Assembly: GCF_900156375.1 (NCBI RefSeq)
Contig: NZ_FTNK01000002.1
Location: 62,001 to 126,000, forward strand
DNA from: Paenibacillus macquariensis
GTDB lineage: Bacteria; Bacillota; Bacilli; Paenibacillales; Paenibacillaceae
DNA: 64,000 nucleotides
Direction: 5' to 3'
Shown: positions 15,711 to 23,842 of the stretch, in pieces
How positions within the stretch are numbered: position 1 is the stretch's first letter
Layout: every line of letters starts with the position of its first letter
Made by a program: the position numbers and the translations under genes
Notes under the pieces: generated by a model
Databases searched by the model: none
Seen by the model: only the letters and a program-made list of their open reading frames with translations
What the model was told of the DNA's origin: nothing

Positions 15711-16646
15711 ATGATTGAATTTCCATATCAGAGCGAAATAAATGATGAGAAAATAAAATCATTTGTTAGTTTTTTAAGAAAAGAAAAAATTGAAAGTTGT
15801 TTGATGAGTCTTGGTCCAGATATTGTGCTTCAATATTATAGAAACAATAAATCTAAAGATAAGCTCCACAAAGTTAACTCATGCACAAAGAGCATTACTT
15901 CATGCTTAATTGGAATTGCTATCGAACAGGGATTGATCTCAGATCTTAATACGCCGATTGTTAATTACTTTCCGTCACTTCAAAATGATAAAGACATTCG
16001 GAAACAACGCATTACAATTGATCACTTATTGAGTATGAGTGCAGGTTTTGATTGGCCGGAGTTAGGGGAATGGGATGGCTGGCCACATATGATACATAGT
16101 CCCAACTGGGTTAATTATATATTAGAGCGCCCATTAAACGTCGAACCCGGTGAACGAATGAACTATAATTCTGGCTGCAGCCATCTGTTATTATCAATAC
16201 TTCAAAAGGTATCAGGAATGAGTGCAAAAGATTTCGCGATAAAGTATCTCTTCTCTATTTTAAATATTAAAGATTTCATTTGGCATGTAGACCCTCAAGG
16301 AGTTAATATTGGCGGTTTCGGGCTACACATGTCTATAGATGATATGCAAAAATTCGGTTACTTCTATTTAAACAAGGGGCGTTGGGGGAAACGACAATTA
16401 CTTAGTGAGGAATGGATATCCAATTCAACAAAACCTAAGTATTTAGCATATGAAGATATAGGATATTACGGTCGTCATTGGTGGGTGTCCGATGAATCAT
16501 TAGATCGATCTTTTTATTTTGCTATGGGTTTGGAAGGGCAGTATATCTGTGTAGATCCTTCCCGAAATATAGTAATCGCATTAACAAGCAATACATACAA
16601 TGATACTTTAAAACCATTAAAAGCTATTACAATATTGTTGCAATAA
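15711..16646 (+). CDS. Serine hydrolase, class C beta-lactamase-like fold
   Basis: 311 residues. Seen: the nucleophile motif SCTK (NSCTKSITSCLIGIA, about residues 56-71), the Tyr motif YNSG (GERMNYNSGCSHLLL, about 147) and HWWVSDESL near the C-terminus. These are penicillin-binding-protein-like esterases or peptidases; true beta-lactam hydrolysis is not implied. No signal peptide, so cytoplasmic. Start ATG 15711 has AGAGGAG 10 bases upstream; ATG 15678 is less likely. The cassette begins TTAGCAGATATGCTG at 15669 and ends with the matching complement CAGTACATCTGCTAA at about 16677, a clear boundary pair. Confidence 0.9.
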   Translation: MIEFPYQSEINDEKIKSFVSFLRKEKIESCLMSLGPDIVLQYYRNNKSKDKLHKVNSCTKSITSCLIGIAIEQGLISDLNTPIVNYFPSLQNDKDIRKQRITIDHLLSMSAGFDWPELGEWDGWPHMIHSPNWVNYILERPLNVEPGERMNYNSGCSHLLLSILQKVSGMSAKDFAIKYLFSILNIKDFIWHVDPQGVNIGGFGLHMSIDDMQKFGYFYLNKGRWGKRQLLSEEWISNSTKPKYLAYEDIGYYGRHWWVSDESLDRSFYFAMGLEGQYICVDPSRNIVIALTSNTYNDTLKPLKAITILLQ

Positions 16647-16671
16647 TTCGAAGAAATCAGCACAGTACATC

Positions 16672-16735
16672 TGCTAACATCATTATCAGGCTTTGGACCA
16701 CTGTCTTCGGTCCGCTAGAAGATAATATAAAATAC
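16672..16735 (+). repeat. Compact attC-like element
   Basis: Left core TGCTAAC (16672-16678), then TTATC (16683), GGACC / GGTCC hairpin and GATAA (16722), about 60 bases in all. Much shorter than the other sites but in the right place, 26 bases after a stop and 14 before the next start, and its left core fits the start of the serine hydrolase cassette. Confidence 0.55.
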
Positions 16736-16748
16736 AAAGGAGATTTCA

Positions 16749-17240
16749 ATGAATCTTTATACAATTAGACCGATAGTAGAACAAGATATGCCTTTTTTAT
16801 GGGATATGCTGTATGAATCCTTATATGTCCCAGAAGGTCAAAAAGCTTTTAGCAGAGAGGTGATCAAAGAACCTCTTATTGCTAAGTATTTAGATAACTG
16901 GGGAAGAGAAGGAGATATGGGTTACATTGCAGTAAATAACGAGGGCTACTCTATAGGATCAATAACCATGCGATATTTCAATGAAGATAATAAAGGATAT
17001 GGGTATATAAGTAACGATACACCAGAACTAGGAATGTCATTAATAAAAGAATATAGAGGACAAGGAATTGGAACTGCACTTTTAAGAAAGCTATTTGAAG
17101 AGATGACAGAGCTAGGGATTAAAAGAATATCATTAAGCGTAGATCCTCGTAATTTAGCAGCTGTGAAATTATATCAACGTGTTGGGTTTGAAGAAGTTGG
17201 AATGGAAGGTACATCGATAACAATGATCGCAGATCTATAA
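16749..17240 (+). CDS. GNAT acetyltransferase
   Basis: 163 residues. The acetyl-CoA-binding stretch is ELGMSLIKEYRGQGIGTALLRKLFEE written here in parts: LGMSLIKEYRGQGIG then TALLRKLFEE (about 96-120), followed by KRISLSVDPRNLAAVKLYQR and VGFEEVGMEG. Typical single-domain Acetyltransf_1 protein; substrate unknown. Start ATG 16749 follows AAAGGAG. A truncated left half of an attC-like site (GCATCGCCTAAA, 17265-17276) follows the stop. Confidence 0.92.
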   Translation: MNLYTIRPIVEQDMPFLWDMLYESLYVPEGQKAFSREVIKEPLIAKYLDNWGREGDMGYIAVNNEGYSIGSITMRYFNEDNKGYGYISNDTPELGMSLIKEYRGQGIGTALLRKLFEEMTELGIKRISLSVDPRNLAAVKLYQRVGFEEVGMEGTSITMIADL

Positions 17241-17259
17241 AGAATGTGAGAGTATTTCA

Positions 17260-17280
17260 AAGTGGCATCGCCTAAAAAAT
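17260..17280 (+). repeat. Left-end remnant of an attC-like site
   Basis: GTGGCATCGCCTAAAAAATT matches the left end of site 4 (GTGGCATCGCCTAACAATG), with TAAC changed to TAAA. The rest is deleted and the next gene starts at once. Confidence 0.55.
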
Positions 17281-17295
17281 TAGAAATGGGGATAC

Positions 17296-17724
17296 ATGAT
17301 GAAAGAGAAATTGAAAAAGTATTCGTTTCTATTGATTTTGAGCCTTATATTTTCTTTGTTATATAGTTACGATGAATCAAAAAAACTTTATCAAAAATTA
17401 GAGGTTAATAACTACTATGGCTCTTTATTTTTAGATATCGTGGTCAACTTTTTTTCAGCTCTTTTTATACTTGAGATAGTATCGAGATTAAACTTTTTTG
17501 AATATTATCGTAAATTTATGATGAATTATTTTAATAAAAAAACTGGGAATTTTATTTCATTTATAGTTATATTAATATTACTTTTTTTATTATTTTTACC
17601 TATAGTACTGTTTATTAAGCCTGAATATATTGTGACTTTCTTAGGAAGTCATTTGTTGTTTGTATGGATTTTTTTAATAGACAGTTTTAAAAATACAGAA
17701 ACAACAAAAGATAATGAACAATGA
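17296..17724 (+). CDS. Small multi-pass membrane protein, unknown
   Basis: 142 residues with four hydrophobic segments (SFLLILSLIFSLLYSY; FLDIVVNFFSALFILEIV; ISFIVILILLFLLFLPIVLF; FLGSHLLFVWIFLIDSF) and charged loops. No family recognised. Start ATG 17296 or 17299 after GGGGATAC. A remnant of an attC-like site follows. Visibly more AT-rich than its neighbours. Confidence 0.75.
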   Translation: MMKEKLKKYSFLLILSLIFSLLYSYDESKKLYQKLEVNNYYGSLFLDIVVNFFSALFILEIVSRLNFFEYYRKFMMNYFNKKTGNFISFIVILILLFLLFLPIVLFIKPEYIVTFLGSHLLFVWIFLIDSFKNTETTKDNEQ

Positions 17725-17748
17725 AAGTTGTGTCGTTGAGTTGATGCG

Positions 17749-17815
17749 CATCGGATAACGACACATTTATTTTATGGGAATCCGCCCTTTATGTGAAAGA
17801 CTCTATGTGCAAAAA
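17749..17815 (+). repeat. Truncated attC-like site
   Basis: Left part only: GCATCGGATAACGACACATTT (core GGATAAC, 17753-17759) and then GGGAATCCGCCCTT, as in class B left halves. The right half is lost; the phosphotransferase gene follows. Confidence 0.55.
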
Positions 17816-17830
17816 AAGGAGAATAACTCG

Positions 17831-18670
17831 ATGATTACAGATATCTTACTGCAAAAATATAAAAATATTAAATTGACTGAACTTAATGGCGGGTACACTA
17901 ACTATACTTTGTTACTAGAAGGTACATCTCCACCAGTTATTGCAAAGATTTCGAAGAACGGAGATATCGATAAGCTCATTGAAATTAATAGTTTAAAGCT
18001 TTTGAATTATACTAACATCACACCAAAGCTACATGATTATTTTGAGAATAACGGATATTTATATACCATTATGGATTACATACCTGGTGTTAATTGTCAA
18101 AATTATTTAGATAATTTTGATAGTGACAAAGCCCATGAAATATATAAGCAGTTAGGACAGATTTTAGCCAGAGATATTCATTCAATAAAGTCTAGAAACT
18201 CCACCAGAAGCTTGCCAACAATAAAGTTGGTGAATATTGAGCTAGATTCACTTGATTTCATTCCGCTCGTTCTCATGAATGAAGTAAGAACAATTCTAAA
18301 TATAAATATTGAAGAAGAACAAGTGCTGATACACGGCGATTACGGTCCACACAATGCGCTTATCCTGAATGAATCCTTGTATATTATTGATTGGGAATGG
18401 GCGGGCTGGGGCCATCCATTGCAGGATATTTCATGGATTTTGTGGTTCGTACATTTACATTACCCTCAAATTGCGAAGGAACTATCAGGGACATTTTTAA
18501 CGACTTATTGTTCATATTCAAAAATTCAAATTAATGAGGAACTAATTAAGGCTTTTTCGGTTTCTCGAATCATTAATATAATGGATCGAATAAGAAATGC
18601 AAGTATTGATGTTCAACAGGAATGGATTAGGAGATTACAATGGACAATGAATACGAACTTTCTAGGATAA
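17831..18670 (+). CDS. Aminoglycoside phosphotransferase (APH)-like kinase
   Basis: 279 residues of the APH/choline kinase fold. N-lobe: LNGGYTNYTLLLEG and the ATP-binding Lys in PPVIAKISKNG; hinge MDYIPGVNCQNYL; catalytic loop VLIHGDYGPHNALIL (HGDxxxxN, about residues 172-186) and metal-binding LYIIDWEWAGWG. This group phosphorylates small hydroxylated compounds; some members inactivate antibiotics, but the substrate cannot be read from sequence. Start ATG 17831 follows AAAAAGGAGAA; the upstream extension from 17774 is not supported. Confidence 0.9.
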   Translation: MITDILLQKYKNIKLTELNGGYTNYTLLLEGTSPPVIAKISKNGDIDKLIEINSLKLLNYTNITPKLHDYFENNGYLYTIMDYIPGVNCQNYLDNFDSDKAHEIYKQLGQILARDIHSIKSRNSTRSLPTIKLVNIELDSLDFIPLVLMNEVRTILNINIEEEQVLIHGDYGPHNALILNESLYIIDWEWAGWGHPLQDISWILWFVHLHYPQIAKELSGTFLTTYCSYSKIQINEELIKAFSVSRIINIMDRIRNASIDVQQEWIRRLQWTMNTNFLG

Positions 18671-18718
18671 TTCGAGATACGACATGTAGACCATGGGTAA
18701 ACAGAATTAGGGAAGTAC

Positions 18719-19186
18719 ATGAAGTTTTTGATTTTAGGAGGATTTATCGTTGAAGATGCTACAAAAGACGGATATTGTGTTAAGCAAGATTCAGAAGTGA
18801 TTGCAAATAATGAAGAGTGGATTAACTTTGTTGAAACCGCAACAAAAGGCAACAATACAGGTATTCGTATGGTTAGTTTCTCTACTGAAGATACCAATAG
18901 TCCTTATTTCAGTGATTTATTTTTCAATGATGGTTATTACTATCTATTTGATAGCAGTTCTGACAAACAAGAAAAGCAACCGTTTTTGTTTCTATTGACA
19001 TTAGAAGGACAGTTTGGAAATCCATCAAAAGATAGTGGAGTTGTTATATTAACTAATGACAACACATTAACTTTCGATGTTGTTATGAAATCAGTGCTTT
19101 CCAGTAACTTTGATTACAAAAAAAGTTATAGATTGGTTGTATTTCACTTTTTAGTAGCCATAAAGAAACCAAAACAACTAAAATAG
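18719..19186 (+). CDS. DUF4362-like protein
   Basis: 155 residues. DATKDGYCVKQDSEVIANNEEW, NFVETATKGNNTGIRMVSFS and YYLFDSSSDKQ resemble the DUF4362 domain also seen at 15.2 kb, although the two are only distantly alike. Unlike that protein it has no clear signal peptide; the short MKFLILGGFIVEDA start may be the remnant of one, as the family is normally secreted. Start ATG 18719 follows AGGGAAG. No repeat separates it from the kinase gene upstream; site 9 follows about 95 bases downstream. Confidence 0.78.
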   Translation: MKFLILGGFIVEDATKDGYCVKQDSEVIANNEEWINFVETATKGNNTGIRMVSFSTEDTNSPYFSDLFFNDGYYYLFDSSSDKQEKQPFLFLLTLEGQFGNPSKDSGVVILTNDNTLTFDVVMKSVLSSNFDYKKSYRLVVFHFLVAIKKPKQLK

Positions 19187-19283
19187 AAACATTTAATGGA
19201 TGAGTGTAACGCAAGGCAGTAAGGGGGCGAACCCAGATTAGATTGTTGTGGAGTTATGCAGCAGGCGAGGAATGACGAACATC

Positions 19284-19443
19284 GTATAACAATGATTTTT
19301 AGCATCGTCGCTGACGATCCTTGGTCTCCTAGAGGAATTTTCTGAGAAGTGCAATCAGGTGACACATCCACACAGCTAAGTTTGGCGATCCGTTTCCTAC
19401 GGTCCATAAGCCGTTTGTATGTCAGGCATGCGCAACGTTATAT
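19284..19443 (+). repeat. attC-like site 9 (class A)
   Basis: Left core GTATAAC (19284-19290), right core GTTATAT (19437-19443). Outer arms TATAACAATGATTTTTAGCAT and GGCATGCGCAACGTTATAT pair in part. Interior: CCTTGGTCTCC, GTGACACATCCAC, AGCTAAGTTTGGCGATCCG and a stem closing with CCATAAGCC. Confidence 0.72.
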
Positions 19444-19529
19444 GAAAGAACGGTCCAAAAAAAATTGTGAGTAGTTCGATATCCACATTAATATGGCTTG
19501 GAGCAAAATATACTAAAAGGGGATTAACC

Positions 19530-19916
19530 ATGAAAAGTTTAACATTTTGGAGTAGTCATATTGATGATGAAACTCTACTAAATGAGGTTATGGCAGGTTT
19601 GAAAACAGCTACTTGCACTCCAATGATATGGTACTATAACAATCCAGAGGAAGAGCCGACTGAAGTTGGTGACTATATAGCTGTATTTAATAATCATGGA
19701 ATTCATAGATGTACGATACAGATAACTGAAAACTATGAGATCCCTTATGGAATGATCGATATTAGGGTTGCTAAGGGAGAGAATTATACCTCACTTGAAG
19801 AATTCATTGATGATCATAATAAATGTTGGGAATATGATTTTTTAGATGCGGGAATAGCATTAACAGAGGATACTGTAATTGTGGTAGAGCATTTTAAATT
19901 AATTGAAGTAATATAA
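19530..19916 (+). CDS. ASCH domain protein
   Basis: 128 residues from ATG 19530 (AAAAGGGGA upstream). N-terminal MKSLTFWSSHIDDETLL, then MAGLKTATCTPMIWYY with the Lys-Thr-Ala-Thr motif of ASCH domains, VGDYIAVFNNHGIHRCTIQI and the C-terminal EDTVIVVEHFKLIEVI. The ASCH fold is related to PUA RNA-binding domains; some members are nucleoside amidohydrolases (YqfB type). Role unknown. First gene after site 9 and probably the cargo of that cassette. Confidence 0.88.
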   Translation: MKSLTFWSSHIDDETLLNEVMAGLKTATCTPMIWYYNNPEEEPTEVGDYIAVFNNHGIHRCTIQITENYEIPYGMIDIRVAKGENYTSLEEFIDDHNKCWEYDFLDAGIALTEDTVIVVEHFKLIEVI

Positions 19917-20088
19917 ACCCTTGGAGTATGGAATTATTTCCTTACTAGTTAGCACGTATTCAGAAGCGTATCCATTTTATTTAAATAAAGATTTTAATGA
20001 AAATAAAACATTAAGATTACTTTATAAAAATATTTGAAAGATTAAGATGATCGTGATTCGATATGGGCTTCAATAGTAGTGAGGTGAA

Positions 20089-20395
20089 ATGATGGACAAA
20101 AGAATAATAGTAACCTATCTGCTTCTAGTTGTAATGACTGTAATGGGTTGTACAAAGACAATTCCTAATTCTACGGAACCACCTAACGCTGAGCTGACTT
20201 TGGATTTTCGAAGGTAATAAGCTCAAAGAAATATGGGCAGGGCTTTGGGGAAATCAGAACATATCACCTTTACCTAAGGAAGAGAATAAAGTCTATCTTC
20301 CGTCAAAACCTGGCTTGTATGTACTGTCAGTTGGGGGTAAATAGGCAGATGACGATCACGGAAGTTATGCTGCTGCAATTGAGGTTGAGGAATAG
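20089..20395 (+). pseudogene. Broken lipoprotein gene
   Basis: Start ATG 20089/20092 after GAGGTG. It begins RIIVTYLLLVVMTVMGC, a lipoprotein signal with Cys, then NAELTLDF. A one-base insertion near 20209 brings a stop; the other frame continues EGNKLKEIWAGLWGNQN, LPSKPGLYVLSVGGK, meets an in-frame TAG (20340-20342) and ends AAAIEVEE at 20395. Two lesions, so a true pseudogene. Followed by the right half of a class B site. Confidence 0.8.
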
Positions 20396-20411
20396 CGAGA
20401 TTAAACGGGTT

Positions 20412-20461
20412 ATAGGGCTATCCTAAGGGGAATTGACGTCGTGAATACCTGAATATTAGCA
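20412..20461 (+). repeat. Right half of attC-like site 10 (class B)
   Basis: CCTAAGGGGAATTGACGTCGTGAATACC then TATTAGC (core, GTTA changed to ATTA). The left half is missing. It matches the right part of site 2 (CTAAGGGGAATGGACGTCGTGAACACC) closely. Confidence 0.65.
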
Positions 20462-20518
20462 GAAATCGTACAGAATAGTATCAAGAAGTAAGAAAGCAGA
20501 AAAATTGGAGGATTAGCT

Positions 20519-20923
20519 ATGAAGATTGATTTTGCAACAGATACAGATTATTTGTACATTTTAGATAGAGATAAGCACATCGTCGAAACACTGATCAGAT
20601 CGAAAATTAACGAAAAGGAGATACTTATACTTAGGGATGAGGGACAAGAAATCGGATGGATGAGGTATGGATATTTTTGGGATAACACTCCTTTTATGAA
20701 TATGATATGGATTGATGAAGAATATAGAGGACAAGGCATGGGTGAAGAAGTTGTTACTTATTGGGAAAAATTAATGAGTGAGAGAGGATTCAAAACCGTA
20801 ATGACGTCCACTCAATCTAACGAAGGAGCACAGCACTTTTACAGGAAGCTTGGCTATCGTGATGTTGGATGTTTGTTACAAGAGAATGAGCCTCTTGAAG
20901 TTATTTTGAGTAAACAAATATAA
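20519..20923 (+). CDS. GNAT acetyltransferase
   Basis: 134 residues. EIGWMRYGYFWDNTPFMNMIW, then acetyl-CoA loop DEEYRGQGMGEEVVTYWEKL (about residues 63-82) and SNEGAQHFYRKLGYRD. A compact Acetyltransf_1 protein of unknown substrate. Start ATG 20519 follows TTGGAGG. Last gene of the recognisable array; a convergent lipoprotein gene lies downstream. Confidence 0.92.
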   Translation: MKIDFATDTDYLYILDRDKHIVETLIRSKINEKEILILRDEGQEIGWMRYGYFWDNTPFMNMIWIDEEYRGQGMGEEVVTYWEKLMSERGFKTVMTSTQSNEGAQHFYRKLGYRDVGCLLQENEPLEVILSKQI

Positions 20924-20943
20924 GAATATTTATCAACTGAAGG

Positions 20944-20997
20944 AAAAATCAGAAATACGCTCTATCCTAATAACTAGGCGGATTTTTGATTTATTTT
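20944..20997. terminator. Terminator between convergent genes
   Basis: AAAAATCAGAAATACGC pairs with GGCGGATTTTTGATTT around the loop CTCTATCC..TAACTA. A- and T-runs on both sides suit both strands. Confidence 0.6.
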
Positions 20998-21013
20998 ATG
21001 TTTAGTCCATCTT

Positions 21014-21771
21014 TTAATTAGACCATGTGTTCCCGCCATCATTAGTCATATACTTAATTTTTTTTGTATCGGTTTCCGATACAAATTCGACTTCTATAGT
21101 TCCATTATTTTTATTTACTGAATCAAAAACAGGTGGATAGGTGTTTCCATATTTATAACCCTTTATTATTTCAATCTTTTGGGGTTCCCATGTCTTTCCT
21201 CCATCCTGTGTGCGATAGAAAGGTAGAAATTTGCTCCATGCTGAGTAGCTGTTACCCAACCCACTTTCCCATCCCTGAATGAAACACCCGTAACGTATCC
21301 ATCCACTTCCTGATTGATTTCATTTACTTTACTCCATGAAGTACCTGCATCATTGGATGAATAATAGATTTTATTCATCAGACCCGCTCCGGGATCAGAG
21401 GTTAATAATATCCAGGCTTTTAACTCACTTGGTACCAGAGAAATAAATATATTCTCTTTTGGAATAGCCGATCCCAAAGAATCTGGGATTGGTAAATCTG
21501 ATGTGATCCATGAAATGTTATTGTTAAATCGTAATTTAACTTTGTTTTGTATTTGACCATTCAATGAATTTCTAAATATTTGTAACTCTGCAGATTCTTT
21601 CTCTAATGAAGTAATTAACACTTCATCTTTGGTTTCATCTACATTTGGAACAATGGATTGCACTTTAGGAGTCGAATCGACCACAGCAATTTTGCTTTTT
21701 CCACCTGTATCCTTAACACACCCAGAGATGATAGCCACTATGCACACAATACCAACAAACCAATGTTTCAT
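21014..21771 (-). pseudogene. Lipoprotein with BNR/Asp-box motifs, frameshifted
   Basis: The N-terminal frame (21771 down to about 21230) starts HWFVGIVCIVAIISGC, a lipoprotein signal, and continues through IYYSSNDAGTSWSKV (an Asp box) to FRDGKVGWVTATQHG. Then a one-base shift near 21230 moves the protein to another frame: SKFLPFYRTQDGGKTWEP and YMTNDGGNTWSN, two more Asp boxes (DGGxTW), ending at 21014. The whole is about 250 residues, a small beta-propeller-like secreted protein. Either a recent pseudogene or a sequence error. Promoter side faces 21.8 kb. Confidence 0.82.
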
Positions 21772-21924
21772 TATTCACCCTCCTATATCGCATATAATAC
21801 TTAGACGGAAGAATGGTGTGATAGTTACTTAAATTGGGATTTATATTTATATACTTCTACCAATTTAAAGGAAGAAAGATCTTTGATTCTAACTTTTGAA
21901 AAATAAAATCTGGAGGTAATATTT

Positions 21925-22836
21925 GTGAAAAAATCTATTGGTTTGTTAAGTGTTTTGTTAGTTGTTGTTGGATTATCTACATATAATGTTGCGTCGGCAT
22001 CTACTAATAAGGAACTTAATTTAAATGTAAATGGACAAAAAGTTGCAGGTCAAGGTCCTATTATCATCAACAATAATACCTTGGTTCCGATCCGAACGGT
22101 TTCACTAATTCCAAGTCTTAAGGTGGATTGGGATAATACAACTAAAACAGTCACCGTAATAGATTCTATGACTAAGGATGTCGTTAAATTAAAAGTTGGA
22201 AGTAAGACGGCTTATATTGGGGATAAGCAGGTGACACTTGCAACCCCTGCGATTGTCAAAGAGGGTTTAACATATGTTCCATTTCGGTTTATTGGTGAAG
22301 GTTTGAAAGCACATGTAGAATGGGATTCAAATACGAATACTCTAATTATTTATAAACCAGATGAGGAATTATCCCAGCTAGTTACTGGCAGTGATATTAC
22401 TGATGCTAGAAATGGACTAATAAAGTTACCTCGTATCCTTCTCCATGATGGATTACTTCCACTTGAAGATGGAGGAGCTGGAGGGACGTATTACTTCGAA
22501 TTCGGACAGAAAAATGCGTTCATTTACATATATAGAGGCTTAGCCCAATACTATGAGTTGAAGAATGGTGCGGCATGGCAAACATGGGAAGCTCAAGTTG
22601 GATCACAAGATAACAATAATAAAGATGTAATTCCTAATGTTATTTCATCTATAAAGGGAGAATGGGGAACACGGCCTCTTTTCACTGGTAAGATTAACTA
22701 CTTTATGGACCTATGGATGTTAGATCAAGTGAAATACGGCACTTTTGATGAAAGTGGAAAATCTATTTTTGAAGATTCTAAATCGATTAATAACAGATCG
22801 GAAAGCATTATATTCGAAATTCCAAATGAGTCTTAA
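21925..22836 (+). CDS. Secreted stalk-domain protein (copper amine oxidase N-terminal-like)
   Basis: 303 residues. A signal peptide (SIGLLSVLLVVVGLSTYNVASA) is followed by two copies of the short stalk repeat: VNGQKVAGQGPIIINNNTLVPIRTVS, given here as GPIIINNNTLVPIRTVS, and GLTYVPFRFIGEGLKAHVEW (about residues 40-140). This Cu_amine_oxidN1 domain is very common in surface proteins of Paenibacillus and does not imply oxidase activity. The C-terminal half (YYFEFGQKNAFIYIYRG) is not recognised. Start GTG 21925 follows TGGAGG. Probably anchored to, or bound at, the cell wall. Confidence 0.9.
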   Translation: MKKSIGLLSVLLVVVGLSTYNVASASTNKELNLNVNGQKVAGQGPIIINNNTLVPIRTVSLIPSLKVDWDNTTKTVTVIDSMTKDVVKLKVGSKTAYIGDKQVTLATPAIVKEGLTYVPFRFIGEGLKAHVEWDSNTNTLIIYKPDEELSQLVTGSDITDARNGLIKLPRILLHDGLLPLEDGGAGGTYYFEFGQKNAFIYIYRGLAQYYELKNGAAWQTWEAQVGSQDNNNKDVIPNVISSIKGEWGTRPLFTGKINYFMDLWMLDQVKYGTFDESGKSIFEDSKSINNRSESIIFEIPNES

Positions 22837-22884
22837 AAAATCATTCAGCAAAAGTATGAGTGGAATTTCGGAGGGGTGTAAACA

Positions 22885-23124
22885 TTGAAGAAATATACGG
22901 AAATTGGTATTGGTAATACGTGGTTTATTAGAACTGAATTTGAAGATGACACAGGATTAGAAAGAGAAATCAAGGGGTTCACAAAACCATTTGTATTACA
23001 ATCGATATATTTAAGAATATGGCTGGGAAGAAAAGTGATAATAATCGATTCAAAAGAAGGACTGAAAATCACAACAAAAGATAGAAAGAAATTAAAGATA
23101 TTAATAGGATTGTTAGGATTGTAG
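22885..23124 (+). CDS. DUF3977-like small protein
   Basis: 79 residues, basic. KKYTEIGIGNTWFIRTEFE and QSIYLRIWLGRKVIIIDS are the features I associate with the DUF3977 family of short Firmicute proteins of unknown function. Start TTG 22885 follows GGAGGGG at good distance. A compact attC-like element follows the stop by about 25 bases, so this is probably another cassette. Confidence 0.78.
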   Translation: MKKYTEIGIGNTWFIRTEFEDDTGLEREIKGFTKPFVLQSIYLRIWLGRKVIIIDSKEGLKITTKDRKKLKILIGLLGL

Positions 23125-23148
23125 TTCAGAGGGGCAACAACATCTCCT

Positions 23149-23204
23149 AACAACATATTAACGATTCTAACTTTGGCGGAAGTTAATGCAACATAATATA
23201 AGTA
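23149..23204 (+). repeat. Compact attC-like element
   Basis: Left core TCCTAAC (23149-23155), then ACATATTAAC pairing with GTTAATGCA, ending CAACATAATATAAG, which resembles the right ends CAACGTTATATGAAAG of site 9. About 56 bases, the size of classic 59-base elements. Confidence 0.5.
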
Positions 23205-23218
23205 AGGGTGAATTTACG

Positions 23219-23842
23219 ATGCATACTATATTGAAGAATCTGACACAACAAATGGAGTTCTCAAGTGATTTGAAGAAAAATATTTATTTGTTTTTAACAA
23301 CTAATAAATATCCCGAAACAGCGAATCATTGTATCGATGTTGGTACGGAGGCACGGAGAATTGCAATAATGTTTGAAGCCAATCACGAAGCAGCCGAAAT
23401 TGCAGGCTGGTTGCATGATATCAGTGCTGTTATTCCTAGTATTGATCGTTTAGATGTCTCAAGGCAATTAGATATCGATATTTTACCAGAAGAGGAACTA
23501 TTTCCAATGATCATTCACCAGAAGATATCAAAGGTGATGGCTAGAGATATTTTTAGAATAACAGATCCAGAAATATTAGACGCTGTTGGTTGCCATACGA
23601 CATTACGGGCAAATTCAACATTGCTTGATCAAGTATTATTTGTCGCTGATAAGATTGCTTGGGATCAGTCAGGCGAGCCTCCGTATATTGAAGAATTGAA
23701 TAGAGATTTAAAGAAATCATTAGCCCATGGAGCATTTGCTTATATCAATTATTTATGGGAACGGAAAGAAACCTTGAAAGTTGTTCATCCTTGGTTGAAA
23801 GAAGCCTATGAAGAGCTAAAGGAGAAAGTGCATAAAGTGTAG
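23219..23842 (+). CDS. HD-domain phosphohydrolase, YqeK-like
   Basis: 207 residues from ATG 23219 (AAGGGTGAA upstream). Metal ligands: His in ANHCIDVGTEA, the HD pair in AGWLHDISAV (about residue 70) and Asp in LFVADKIAWDQ. The spacing and the ADKIAWD stretch resemble YqeK, which splits diadenosine tetraphosphate symmetrically. Likely a nucleotide phosphohydrolase; exact substrate inferred from family only. Confidence 0.9.
   Translation: MHTILKNLTQQMEFSSDLKKNIYLFLTTNKYPETANHCIDVGTEARRIAIMFEANHEAAEIAGWLHDISAVIPSIDRLDVSRQLDIDILPEEELFPMIIHQKISKVMARDIFRITDPEILDAVGCHTTLRANSTLLDQVLFVADKIAWDQSGEPPYIEELNRDLKKSLAHGAFAYINYLWERKETLKVVHPWLKEAYEELKEKVHKV

Larger units (their letters stand above)
6754..20461 (+). 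mobile_element. CALIN-like gene cassette array (integron-type, integrase absent)
   Basis: About twenty small genes, all on the + strand, alternate with structured repeats that start 10-55 bases after a stop codon and end 20-45 bases before the next start. Repeats have TAAC..GTTA cores, inverted ends and covarying hairpins. The bases after the right-hand GTTA at the start of a unit are complementary to the bases before the next left-hand TAAC, as expected when cassettes excise and insert by G^TT crossover. Example: TTATGCGAAATACT at 7862 against AGTACTTCGCATAA ending at 8294. Eight near-complete repeats and several remnants are listed separately. There is no integrase and no attI-like start in the window. 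The integron interpretation is inference from structure; the pattern itself is directly visible. Confidence 0.75.

Noticed and set aside
6754..19443. CRISPR array
   Set aside because: Repeats are 150-175 bp, imperfect and separated by protein genes; no spacer-sized intervals.
6754..19443. MITE or REP-type transposable repeats as the main explanation
   Set aside because: No target duplications seen, fixed orientation with respect to genes, fixed place after stops and core matching across genes fit attC sites better. Kept as the main alternative.
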